A stretch of 64,000 nt of DNA from Teichococcus oryzae (GCF_008386565.1 NZ_VUKA01000005.1:62001-126000), one strand, 5' to 3'; counted from the first letter of the stretch, positions 42,267 to 50,453 are shown. Translations and numbers: made by a program. Notes: generated from the sequence alone by a model not told the origin.

Positions 42267-43397
42267 TCAGCCTGCCGTATAGATGATCGAGCGGCTGCAC
42301 GGCGTCGCCCCGCAATACTGCACCACCTCGGCATCCTTCACCTGGCGCCCCTCGCATTCGCCGCGGAGCTGCCGGACGGCCTCGATGTTGAGAGCCCAGC
42401 CCTGCATGTAGGAGTTGGAAAGATGGCCGCCATCGGTGTTCGTCGGAAGCCTGCCTCCGAGCTTCAGCGCGCCGCCCTCGACAAAGGAGCCCGCTTCGCC
42501 CTGTTCGCAGAAGCCCAGCCCCTCGAGGCTGAAGAGCACCGTCGGGCTGAAATTGTCGTAGCACATCAGCGCATCGACATCGGCCGGCCCGACGCCCGCC
42601 ATGCCATAGGCCTGGGCGGCGACATCGCGCATCTCGTCATACCAGAAATTCAGGCTGAAATTCGGGATGGAGGCGGTGGAATAAGCCTCGCGCGCGCCGA
42701 TGCCGGAGATCATGACGGGGCGCTTCTTCAGGTCCCGCGCGCGCTCCTTCGTTGTCATGATGATGCAGACAGCGCCATCGTTGATCAGGCAGTAATCGAG
42801 CAGGCGCAACGGCTCCGTGATGGGCCGCGCGGCCTCATGGTCGTCGATGGTGATGGGCTGCTTCATCACCGCCGATGGGTTCAGGCAGGCATGGTGCCGG
42901 AAGGCCACCGACACCTCGGCGAGCTGCCGCGTCGTCGTGCCGTAGAGCGCGGAATGGCGCTGAAACATCAGCGCATGCGAGGCGCCGGGCGAGGTGAAGC
43001 CCCACGGGTCCCAGACGCCCGGGCTTTCGTCGCCGCCATAGTTCACGCGGCGCGAGCGGCCGATATTCGCATAGATCAGCGCGGCATAGTCGCAAAGGCC
43101 CGCATCGAGCGCCGCCGCCGCCTCGATGATGGCCATGCCCGACATCCGCCCATGCGGCGGCATCTGCACGGTCCAGCGCGGGTTCAGCCCGAGGATCTCG
43201 CCCATGCGCGCATAGGACGGCACCCGGCAGACGAGCAGGCCATCGATCTGGTCCTTCCCGATGCCGCAATCCTCCACCGCATTGCGGAAGGCCCGCGCCC
43301 CGAGGCCGAAATCATCGATCTCGGGGAAGTTCCCGTAAGCCGTGTTGCCGACGCCAACGATGGCGACGCGGTCCTTGAGCTTGTGGAAAGCGTTCAT
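42267..43397 (-). CDS. Thiolase-like protein (SCP-x/Ltp2-type, probable retro-aldolase subunit)
   Basis: 376 residues with thiolase fold: N-terminal VAIVGVGNTAYG, glycine-rich core, C-terminal NTDGGHLSNSYMQGWALNIEAVRQLRGE. The place where thiolases carry the nucleophilic Cys reads PPHGRMSGMAIIEAA, with no Cys, so Claisen chemistry is unlikely. Cys-less thiolase homologues paired with DUF35 proteins (for example Ltp2-ChsH2 in steroid degradation) cleave beta-hydroxyacyl-CoA by retro-aldol reaction. First gene of the 13-gene operon, 114 bases downstream of a LacI-type operator. Confidence 0.87.
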   Translation of the reverse strand: MNAFHKLKDRVAIVGVGNTAYGNFPEIDDFGLGARAFRNAVEDCGIGKDQIDGLLVCRVPSYARMGEILGLNPRWTVQMPPHGRMSGMAIIEAAAALDAGLCDYAALIYANIGRSRRVNYGGDESPGVWDPWGFTSPGASHALMFQRHSALYGTTTRQLAEVSVAFRHHACLNPSAVMKQPITIDDHEAARPITEPLRLLDYCLINDGAVCIIMTTKERARDLKKRPVMISGIGAREAYSTASIPNFSLNFWYDEMRDVAAQAYGMAGVGPADVDALMCYDNFSPTVLFSLEGLGFCEQGEAGSFVEGGALKLGGRLPTNTDGGHLSNSYMQGWALNIEAVRQLRGECEGRQVKDAEVVQYCGATPCSRSIIYTAG

Positions 43398-43661
43398 GCA
43401 GGCTGCGCCCGCCGGTCCGGGACCGGCACAGCCAAGGGCTTTCGGTTCACTGGCGTCTCTCCCCCAGGAGCGGTTGCGTTCCGCGCCATCATGTCTCTAC
43501 ACTGCGCCTTAAGAAAGCGCTTTCTTGGAAGAACATAAGCTGCTCCCGTCGCAGATGACCAGAGGTCTTTTTCAGGGATCTTCGAACAGCACGGCATTTT
43601 GCGGCGCAGCATGAACCTTCCACCGGAAGCGAAGCAGAACAGCCGGAGGAATCATAAAGCC
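43398..43661. promoter_or_regulatory. Divergent promoter region of the 13-gene operon and SMP-30 gene
   Basis: 264-base gap holding the 16-bp operator at 43511-43526. AT-rich sequence flanks the operator (GGAAGAACATAAGC). A GGAGGA at about 43645 precedes the SMP-30 ATG by 11 bases. No gene seen. Confidence 0.6.
43511..43526. promoter_or_regulatory. LacI/GalR-type operator, AAGAAAGCGCTTTCTT
   Basis: Perfect 16-bp palindrome with central CG. Its inner 12 bases are identical to the palindrome at 26854-26865. It is placed so that a bound LacI repressor could block both the long minus-strand operon, which encodes the LacI protein, and the plus-strand SMP-30 gene. Confidence 0.75.
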
Positions 43662-44549
43662 ATGTCCGAAGCGCCCGCCGCCGACATCCGGGTGGCCCAC
43701 GCGGCCGGGAACATCGTCGGGGAGGTGCCAATGTGGCACCCCACCGAGCAGGTCCTGTACTGGGTCGATACGCGCAAGCCGTGCCTGCAAAGGCTCAACC
43801 GGGATGGGACGGTGGATGTCTGGCCCATGCCGACCAATATCGGCTCCTACGTGTTCCGCCGGAATGGCGGCATCGTCGCGGGGCTGAAGACCGGCTTCGC
43901 CACCGTGGATCTCGGCACCGGCAAGGTGGAGCATGTCCTGGACCCGGAGCCGGACATGCCGGAGAACCGCCTCAATGACGGGCGCTGCGATCGCCAGGGC
44001 CGCTACTGGGTCGGCTCGCGCAATCCGGGCAACAGCGACGCGACGGGTTCGCTCTACCGCCTCGATCCCGACTTCAGCTGCCACAAGATGGATGGCGGGT
44101 TCATCGTGTCCAACGGCATGGCCTTCAGCCCCGACGACCGGACCCTGATCTTTGGCGACAGCACAGCCGAAACCTATTACCGCTACGATCTCGACCTCGC
44201 GGCGGGCACCCTTGCCGATCGCCGGATCTACCTGCAAACCCGCGACCAGCCCTGGAAGGTCGATGGCGCGACCTTTGATTCGGAAGGCTATTACTGGGGC
44301 GCGCTGCTGGGCGGCTGGGCGGTTGGCCGGTTCGACCCGGCGGGCCGGCTGGACCGCATGGTCCGGCTGCCCGTCTCGCATCCCACCATGTGCAATTTCG
44401 GCGGGCCGGACCTGGACATCCTTTACGTGACCTCCGGCACGATCTTCCTCGATGAGGACGAGCGGGCGAGGCAGCCCCATGCCGGCGCGCTCCTGGCCAT
44501 CCATGGCCTGGGGGTGCGGGGCGTTGCCGAGCCACTTTTCGGAGGCTGA
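43662..44549 (+). CDS. SMP-30/gluconolactonase/LRE-family protein
   Basis: 295 residues from ATG 43662. Regucalcin-type beta-propeller with metal ligands: Glu in VGEVPMWHP, Asn and Asp in ENRLNDGRCDRQGRYW, Asn in IVSNGMAFSPDD, Asp in KVDGATFDSEG. Closest in design to gluconolactonases acting on sugar lactones (L-arabino-, xylono- or galactonolactone). Cytoplasmic. Divergent from the thiolase operon and sharing its operator; followed by terminator-like hairpins. Confidence 0.9.
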   Translation: MSEAPAADIRVAHAAGNIVGEVPMWHPTEQVLYWVDTRKPCLQRLNRDGTVDVWPMPTNIGSYVFRRNGGIVAGLKTGFATVDLGTGKVEHVLDPEPDMPENRLNDGRCDRQGRYWVGSRNPGNSDATGSLYRLDPDFSCHKMDGGFIVSNGMAFSPDDRTLIFGDSTAETYYRYDLDLAAGTLADRRIYLQTRDQPWKVDGATFDSEGYYWGALLGGWAVGRFDPAGRLDRMVRLPVSHPTMCNFGGPDLDILYVTSGTIFLDEDERARQPHAGALLAIHGLGVRGVAEPLFGG

Positions 44550-44594
44550 TGGCAGCGGCGCCCTGAAAGCCTCCGGAGCCGCCTGACCGGCCTG

Positions 44595-44636
44595 CCCGCC
44601 CCTGGGCTGGCGGGATGTGGCGGCGCGGGCGCCGCC
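44595..44636. terminator. Two adjacent hairpins between convergent genes
   Basis: CCCGCC-N8-GGCGGG (44595-44614) and GGCGGCG-CGGG-CGCCGCC (44619-44636), 6- and 7-bp stems between the SMP-30 (+) and TPR-protein (-) stops. Weak T content, so assignment as terminators is tentative. Confidence 0.4.
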
Positions 44637-44651
44637 CGCCCTGGCCGCAGG

Positions 44652-45986
44652 TCAGGCCGTCTTGTAGATCCGGCGCGTGACGTCGATGTGGCGCTCCACG
44701 GCCGCCTTGTTGCGCGGCCGCAGCGCGGCACGCTCGGCCAGCAGCATGCGCGTCCGCGGCAGGTTGCTGGCGCGCCGCGTCGCCTCGATCAGGTACTGGT
44801 CGATGATGTCGCGCTGCGCGTGGCTCGCGCCGATCGGCGCGTCGTTGTTGTGCAGCGGCGCGAGCGCATCGACGGCGCCGGCGTAGTCGCCCTGCTCGAA
44901 GCGAAGGATCCCGCGGCACAGCGGCAGGCCGATCGACCGCACCACCGCGGCGCTGTCCGCCGCATCCTCCGCCGCGAACTCCTCCATCGAGGCGAGGAGA
45001 CGCTCGGCCGCGTCGAAGCGGCGCTCCTTCGCGAGAGCCATCATGTAGTGCAGGTCGGTGAAGATCAGCCCGTGATCCCCGATGCTTTTCTCGGCGAAGT
45101 CCGCCAGCTGCGTCCACCGGTCACCGGCCTCCACCCCGAGCAGCTCCAGGCGTGCCAGCAGCGAGGCCGCGTTCTGGATGTCGAGATAGAAGGTCGAGCC
45201 ATCGTTCCGCACGCAGCGGTCATAAAGATCCAGCACCTGGTCATAATGCCCGCTTTCCAGGTGAAACAGGGCGAGGTGCCACCAGAGATGGCCCTTGAAG
45301 GGGTTGCGGTCGGACCAGTGGTCCTCCGGCCGGGTCAGCCAGTCGATGCCTTCCCGCTGCCGGTCCTCCATTTCCATCACATGCGCGACGGCGTGCAGGG
45401 CCCAGAGGTCGTGCGGGTTGTGCTGCACGGCCAGCCGGCCGAACTTCTCGGCTTCGCGGTACTGGCCGCATTCCTCATAGCCGAAGGCGAGCATTCCCAG
45501 CACATTGCCGTAGCCCGGCATGTCCTGCGACCAGCGATCGAGCACGGCAGCCGCGCCGCCGCGGAGCGAATGCTGGCGCCCCGTCCAGAAGCAGTTGAAG
45601 TGGTGCATCCGCAGCGCGACGATGTCGAGTGGATAGGCGCCGAGGAGCTGCTCCCATGTCGTGATGGCTCTGCCGGTCCGGCCTTCCGTCCAGGCGCGCA
45701 GCGCCTCGACATGCATCCGCTCGCGCTCCGTCGCCCCCGCCGCCCCGGCCTCCGCCGCGCGCAGGGCCGATTTCGCGTTGTTCAGCACGGAAAAGGACCC
45801 GTACATCATGAACTGGTAGCCGCGCAGGCAATGGGCCATCGCGAAATGGGGATCGGCCTCGATCGCGTCCTTGATGGATTGCATCGTGACCAGGCGGTAT
45901 TCGAGAAGGTTCTGCTGGGCGATGTTGTAAAGCAGCGCCGCCTGCGGGCTGGATGTCGTGAGCGGGTAGCCCTGAGCGTCGTTCAT
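44652..45986 (-). CDS. TPR-repeat protein, TTC38/StaR-like
   Basis: 444 residues from ATG 45986, seven bases behind AGGAGG. All-helical, no signal peptide or membrane segment. Characteristic run HPHxLWALHAVAHVMEMEDRQREGIDWL followed by NPFKGHLWWHLALFHLESGHYDQVLDLYD, a pattern of the TTC38/StaR-like TPR family whose function is not established; StaR relatives occur in secondary-metabolite clusters. The His- and Trp-rich repeat is unusual for a pure scaffold. 102 bases after the acyl-CoA dehydrogenase, probably cotranscribed. Confidence 0.75.
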   Translation of the reverse strand: MNDAQGYPLTTSSPQAALLYNIAQQNLLEYRLVTMQSIKDAIEADPHFAMAHCLRGYQFMMYGSFSVLNNAKSALRAAEAGAAGATERERMHVEALRAWTEGRTGRAITTWEQLLGAYPLDIVALRMHHFNCFWTGRQHSLRGGAAAVLDRWSQDMPGYGNVLGMLAFGYEECGQYREAEKFGRLAVQHNPHDLWALHAVAHVMEMEDRQREGIDWLTRPEDHWSDRNPFKGHLWWHLALFHLESGHYDQVLDLYDRCVRNDGSTFYLDIQNAASLLARLELLGVEAGDRWTQLADFAEKSIGDHGLIFTDLHYMMALAKERRFDAAERLLASMEEFAAEDAADSAAVVRSIGLPLCRGILRFEQGDYAGAVDALAPLHNNDAPIGASHAQRDIIDQYLIEATRRASNLPRTRMLLAERAALRPRNKAAVERHIDVTRRIYKTA

Positions 45987-46088
45987 GTCGCTCCTCCTGT
46001 TCTTGTTCGCCGCCACAAGGGCATCTTCGCTTTCCGGCACCTGGCCGACCATTCCGCCGGCACGGTTCTGCGGTGCGGAGCCGGGCTG

Positions 46089-47312
46089 CTATTCCGCCGC
46101 GGCCTTCAGGGCGCCAGGCTGGTAGCCATCCCGCGTTTGCGGCAGCTTGCGGCCCAGGAGCCGTCCGGCGATCTGCGTCCGCAGGACCTGCGCCGTGCCA
46201 CCGCCGATCGTGAACATCCTCGCATCCCGCACCATGCGCTCCAGCGGCAGGTTGCGCGAGTAGCCCCGGGCGCCGAAGATCTGCAGCGCGTCATTCGTGA
46301 CCTTGATGGCCATCTCGGAAGCCAGGACCTTGGCCTGCGCGGCCAGCATCGGGTCAGGAAAGGGATCGGCGCTGCCGGCCGCGTTGTAGAGCGACAAGCG
46401 CGCCGCGTTCAGCTGCACCGACATGTCGGCGAGCATCCATTGCAGCCCCTGGAACTCCGCGATCGGGCGGCCGAACTGCTCGCGCGACTTGGCGTAGTCC
46501 AGCGCATGCTCGAAGGCGCCCTGCGCGAGCCCGAGCGCCACGGTGCCGGCGCCGACGCGCTGGCTGTTATAGGCGTTCATCAGCTCCGCGAAGCCCCGGC
46601 GCCAGCCTCCTGGCGGCCGCAGCGCCATGCTCGCCGGGACCTCGGCGTCCTCCATGATCACCTCGCTCTCGGGGATGCCGCGCAGGCCCATGGTGGGTTC
46701 CCGCTTGCCGATCCGGAACCCCGGCGTGTCCGGCACCCCGGTGTCGCCATGGGCGATCATGAAGCCGCCGATGCCCTGCTCCTCGCCGGTTTCGTCGAAG
46801 ACGCGGGCAAAGACCAGGTGCAGCTTTGATACCCCGGCGCCGGTGATCCAGTGCTTTGTCCCGTTCAGCACATACACGTCGCCCCGCCTGACGGCGGAGG
46901 TCGTCATCTCCGTCGCGGCGGAGCCGGCATTCGGCTCGGTGATGCAGATCGCGGGCTTGTCGCCGGCCAGCACGATCCGGGCGGCGAGCCGTTTCTGCTC
47001 CTCCGTGCCGTAGCGCATCACGGCGGAGATGGCGCCCATATTGGCCTCGACCGCGATGCGGCCGGTGACGCCGCAGACCCGCGCCATCTCCTCGACGATC
47101 AGGACAGCATCCAGGAAGCTGCCCCCGGCCCCGCCATATTCCTTTGGGATCGTGTAGCCGATCAGCCCGGCCTCGTTGAGGGCGCGGACATTGTCCCAGG
47201 GATAGGCCTCGGTGCGGTCGGTTTCCGCGGCGCGGCCGCGCACGACGGCCTCGGCCACCTCCCTCGCCCGTTTCTGGAGGCGCGCCTGCTCCGGCGTCAG
47301 GTTGAGCAGCAT
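46089..47312 (-). CDS. Acyl-CoA dehydrogenase
   Basis: 407 residues (ATG 47312; GTG 47318 also possible). Three ACAD domains: helical N-terminus, beta middle (ICITEPNAGSAATEMTTSAVRRGDVYVLNGTKHWITGAG) and C-terminal helices (REQFGRPIAEFQGLQWMLADM; GYSRNLPLERMVRDARMFTI). The flavin-contact motifs are normal, but the position where most members have the basic Glu (xxEGTxQ) is GGGTAQ, so a Glu elsewhere or another chemistry is implied. Divergent LysR at 47419 is the probable regulator. Likely supplies an enoyl-CoA step near the CoA-dependent operon. Confidence 0.9.
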   Translation of the reverse strand: MLLNLTPEQARLQKRAREVAEAVVRGRAAETDRTEAYPWDNVRALNEAGLIGYTIPKEYGGAGGSFLDAVLIVEEMARVCGVTGRIAVEANMGAISAVMRYGTEEQKRLAARIVLAGDKPAICITEPNAGSAATEMTTSAVRRGDVYVLNGTKHWITGAGVSKLHLVFARVFDETGEEQGIGGFMIAHGDTGVPDTPGFRIGKREPTMGLRGIPESEVIMEDAEVPASMALRPPGGWRRGFAELMNAYNSQRVGAGTVALGLAQGAFEHALDYAKSREQFGRPIAEFQGLQWMLADMSVQLNAARLSLYNAAGSADPFPDPMLAAQAKVLASEMAIKVTNDALQIFGARGYSRNLPLERMVRDARMFTIGGGTAQVLRTQIAGRLLGRKLPQTRDGYQPGALKAAAE

Positions 47313-47418
47313 CGGCACATTTCCTCATTGTCGCGGTTTTCCGCCAGAGTGGCACAGGCGACCAAAAGGTAAATCGTTAAAATTTTGCTGTTAAGTTGAG
47401 TAAAACTTATGATGCCGC
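47313..47418. promoter_or_regulatory. AT-rich divergent promoter region, acyl-CoA dehydrogenase / lysR
   Basis: A sharply AT-rich stretch (about 47368-47412) in very GC-rich DNA, with TTAA repeated at 47377-47380 and 47391-47394 (CGTTAAAATTTTGCTGTTAAG). It probably carries overlapping promoters and the LysR site. Confidence 0.45.
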
Positions 47419-48300
47419 ATGGGAATCCGGCATCTGAAGACCTTGGTCATGATCGCTGATCGCGGTGGCTTCAGCGCCGCGGCCGAGCAGCTCTTCATCA
47501 CGCAATCCGCAGTCAGCCTGCAAATGAAGGCCCTGGAGGAGGAATGGCGAATCACGCTGTTTGACCGGACGACGCGGCCGCCGGTGCTGAACCAGCATGG
47601 CTGGACGCTGGTCCACCGCGCACGGGCCCTGATCGACCAGTATGACGCGCTCCGGGCCTCCGTTCATGCCGCGTCGCCGGAGCTTGTCGGCTCGCTCCGC
47701 GTCGGCGTCGTTCCTTCCGCGGCGACAAGCCTCCTTCCCAGGGTGTTGCTGCAACTGCGTGGCGTCCATCCTGGCCTCGTGATCCGCGCGGAAAGCGGCC
47801 TTTCGGCCGAGCTCATGTTCAAGGTTGGCCAGGGCCGTCTCGACGCCGCCGTCGTGACCGGGCCGGATCGCCCGAACATCGGCTTGGCGACCGAGCTGAT
47901 CCGGGAGGAGGAACTCAAGCTCTTCGCGCATGATGACCTGGTCCTGCCGGATATCCGGGAGATGCTGGCGACGCGCCCGTTCATCCGCTTCAGCGGGGCC
48001 ATGGGCGTGGGGCAGATCGTGGAGGAGGCGCTCCGCGCCAGGAGCATCAAGGTGAACGCCATCCTTGAGCTGGACTCCATCGAGGCCATTCTCGGCATGG
48101 TCCATCTCGGGCTCGGCATTGCGATCCTGCCAGAGCATTCGCGGGCGTCGCGGCAGGACCACCCGCCGAGCGAGTTGTCGCTGGAGCCGCCCATCCGGCG
48201 GAACCTTGTGCTGGTCGCCCGCCGGGAATACGCCGAATGGCCGGCGATCAGCTCCCTGCTGGAAACGTTCCGGGCGGTTGCGCTGGATGACCGGCCATGA
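47419..48300 (+). CDS. LysR-family transcriptional regulator
   Basis: 293 residues. Winged helix IRHLKTLVMIADRGGFSAAAEQLFITQSAVSLQMKALEEEWRITLFDRTTRPPVL, then an effector domain (LRVGVVPSAATSLLPRVLLQLR; ELDSIEAILGMVHLGLGIAILPEHS). Divergent from the acyl-CoA dehydrogenase/TPR genes, its likely targets. The ligand is probably an acyl-CoA pathway intermediate, by analogy only. Confidence 0.9.
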   Translation: MGIRHLKTLVMIADRGGFSAAAEQLFITQSAVSLQMKALEEEWRITLFDRTTRPPVLNQHGWTLVHRARALIDQYDALRASVHAASPELVGSLRVGVVPSAATSLLPRVLLQLRGVHPGLVIRAESGLSAELMFKVGQGRLDAAVVTGPDRPNIGLATELIREEELKLFAHDDLVLPDIREMLATRPFIRFSGAMGVGQIVEEALRARSIKVNAILELDSIEAILGMVHLGLGIAILPEHSRASRQDHPPSELSLEPPIRRNLVLVARREYAEWPAISSLLETFRAVALDDRP

Positions 48301-48381
48301 TGGGAACGCCGCCACGCGGCTTTCCATTCCGCATTCACCTCTTGCACTGAAATAGACGGCAGAAGTCCCGGGAACAGGGCC

Positions 48382-48909
48382 TTATTCCGACGCGGCCAGA
48401 CCTCCGGGCACCGGCAACGTTCCCTGGGCGACCAGGCGCGCCTTGGATGCCCGTCCGGCGTTGAGATGGCGCGGCATGCGCGCGGAAGCTTCCGCCATGT
48501 CGCCGCGCTCGATGCTGTCCAGGATGGCGAGGTGCTTGGCCGATTGCGAGGTCAGGCGTTCCTGGCCCGTCGCGATGATGTCGCCAATCAGCCGCCGCAG
48601 GCGTGTGAGCCGGAGCACCGCATCAGCGAAGAAGCGGTTGTTGGAGGCCTGCATCAGCGCGAGGTGAAAGCCGGAACTGGCTTCAAACACCTGCCGGAGC
48701 GACATGCGCCGCGCGGCGCCGCCGGACACCTCCCCTTGTTCCCGCCGCAACCGGTCTGCCACGCCAGGCGGCAGGTCGAAGCCCGGCTCCAGCAGCGCCG
48801 TGGGCTCGATGGCCCGCCGGAAGCGCTAAGCCTTGTCATGCCCTTCGGCGCTCTCGATCAGCGGCAGGAAGCGCAGCAGACGTATGATCCGATAAGTCTC
48901 CCTTACCAT
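48382..48909 (-). pseudogene. Truncated GntR/FCD regulator with in-frame stop
   Basis: Residues from GTG 48762 down (VADRLRREQGEVSGG...FHLALMQASNNRFFADAVLRL...KHLAILDSIERGDMAEASARMPRHL) are a FCD-domain C-terminus. Upstream, the same frame reads RFRRAIEPTALLEPGFDLPPG and then a TAG stop (about 48827-48829), before which a 26-codon frame from ATG 48909 runs into it. The DNA-binding domain is absent and no winged-helix sequence is seen up to the next gene. It therefore looks like a decayed regulator. Confidence 0.65.
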
Positions 48910-49171
48910 GCATCAGGATCTTCTGCCTAAATCGCTGATCTCATGGTCGTCAATGGGCCTGCTCAGCCCGATGCCCCGCAGGGTGCCTCAGGTGTCAGGA
49001 ACCGGCGTGCCGGGATGCGAGGTCCCAGGCGTCAACCGCGCTGGAAAAACGTCCCGACAAAGCTCAGGATCGCGCCATGGAGCGGAGCCCGGACAGGCCT
49101 TGACGGCCGTCCGGGCGATGACCGCCGGATGTGAGAAGGCGGCGCAGCCCGCCCTGGAGGAGAAAGGCAAC

Positions 49172-50263
49172 ATGAACACCACACGACGCCGGCTGCTGGG
49201 TGCCGGCGCCGCCATGGCGGGCGGCTCCCTGTTGGCCTCCGCGGCCGGGGCGCAATCCTTCCCCTTCCGGCCGAACCAGCGCTATCCCGATCCGGCGGTG
49301 CAGATCCTCGATCCCAGCTTCGCCCGGTACCGGATCTACAGCAGCACGCTGGAACAGGTCGCCACGGGCATGCGCTGGGCCGAGGGACCGGCCTATTTCC
49401 CCGAGGGCGGCTACCTGCTTTGCAGCGACATCCCGAACAACCGCATCATGAAGTATGACGAGAAGGACGGCAGCTTCACCGTCTTTCGCGAGCCGGCGAA
49501 TTTCGCCAATGGCAATGTGCGAGACCGCCAGGGCCGCCTGATCACCTGCGAGCATTCCGTGACGCGGCGCCTGACGCGGACGGAGCGTGACGGACGGATC
49601 ACGGTTCTGGCGGACAGCTTCGAGGGCAAGCGGCTCAACGCGCCGAATGATGTGGTGGTCCGCTCGGACGACACGATCTGGTTCACCGATCCGTTGTTCG
49701 GCATCAATGGCGAATGGGAAGGCAGCCGCGCCAGGCCGGAGCAGCCGACCACCAATGTGTACCGCATCGCCGCCGACGGCACGCTGCGCGCCGTGATCAC
49801 CGACATCGTCAACCCCAACGGCCTCGCCTTCTCCCCGGATGAAAGCAAGCTTTATGTGGTGGAATGGCGCGGTACGCCGAACCGCAGCATCTGGAGCTTC
49901 GATGTCGCGCCCGATGGAAGCGTCGGCAACAAGACAAAGCTGATCGATGCCGCGGACCAGGGCGCGCTGGACGGCTTCAAGGTCGATCGCGACGGCAATC
50001 TCTGGTGCGGCTGGGGCAGCAATGGCGCGCTGGAGCCGGAGCCGTCCATGGACGGCGGACGGCAGGTCTTCGGCCTGCGCGGCAAGCCGGAGGATCTGGA
50101 CGGCGTCATGGTGTTCAATCCGCAGGGCAAGCCGATCGGCTTCATCCGCCTGCCGGAACGCTGCGCCAACCTCGCCTTCGGCGGCCCCAAGAACAACCGC
50201 CTCTACATGACGTCCAGCCATTCACTTTACGCGCTGCATGTCGAGGCGCATGGCGCGGTCTGA
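49172..50263 (+). CDS. Exported SMP-30/gluconolactonase-family protein
   Basis: 363 residues, ATG 49172 behind GGAGGAG. Tat signal NTTRRRLLGAGAAMAGGSLLASAAGAQ, so periplasmic, unlike the other two SMP-30 proteins of this window. Beta-propeller with metal-site motifs RWAEGPAYFPEG, LNAPNDVVVRSDDTIWFTDP, VNPNGLAFSPDE and LDGFKVDRDGNLWCG. Probably opens lactones in the periplasm before uptake. Its upstream region includes the remnant GntR gene. Confidence 0.9.
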   Translation: MNTTRRRLLGAGAAMAGGSLLASAAGAQSFPFRPNQRYPDPAVQILDPSFARYRIYSSTLEQVATGMRWAEGPAYFPEGGYLLCSDIPNNRIMKYDEKDGSFTVFREPANFANGNVRDRQGRLITCEHSVTRRLTRTERDGRITVLADSFEGKRLNAPNDVVVRSDDTIWFTDPLFGINGEWEGSRARPEQPTTNVYRIAADGTLRAVITDIVNPNGLAFSPDESKLYVVEWRGTPNRSIWSFDVAPDGSVGNKTKLIDAADQGALDGFKVDRDGNLWCGWGSNGALEPEPSMDGGRQVFGLRGKPEDLDGVMVFNPQGKPIGFIRLPERCANLAFGGPKNNRLYMTSSHSLYALHVEAHGAV

Positions 50264-50275
50264 GGAACAGCGCTC

Positions 50276-50304
50276 CCGCCGGCGGGGGCCTGGACCCCCG
50301 GCGG
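50276..50304. terminator. GC-rich hairpin after the exported SMP-30 gene
   Basis: CCGCCGG at 50276-50282 pairs with CCGGCGG at the other side of a GGGG/CCC-containing inner stem; about 10 base pairs with a 2-base bulge. It is 13 bases after the stop codon. Confidence 0.45.
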
Positions 50305-50318
50305 TGGGGGGCCGCCAT

Positions 50319-50453
50319 TCAGGAGCCGGCGCCGGACCAGGAAAGCCGCAGCACGAAAACCCCGAGCGCCGCCGTCATGCCCCACAGCAACAGCACCACC
50401 AGGCCCAGAATGGCCCAGCGCAGGCGCTGCCTTTGCTTTCGCGGCGTCGGCAT
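50319..50453 (-). CDS. Small single-pass membrane protein, 44 residues
   Basis: ATG at 50453. The frame starts PTPRKQRQRLRWAILG with a strongly basic head, followed by one hydrophobic helix (about residues 13-37, ...ILGLVVLLLWGMTAALGVFVL) and a short RLSWSGAGS tail. This is the positive-inside layout of a small membrane protein. AGGAG lies 11 bases upstream of the start. No family recognised. Confidence 0.5.
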   Translation of the reverse strand: MPTPRKQRQRLRWAILGLVVLLLWGMTAALGVFVLRLSWSGAGS

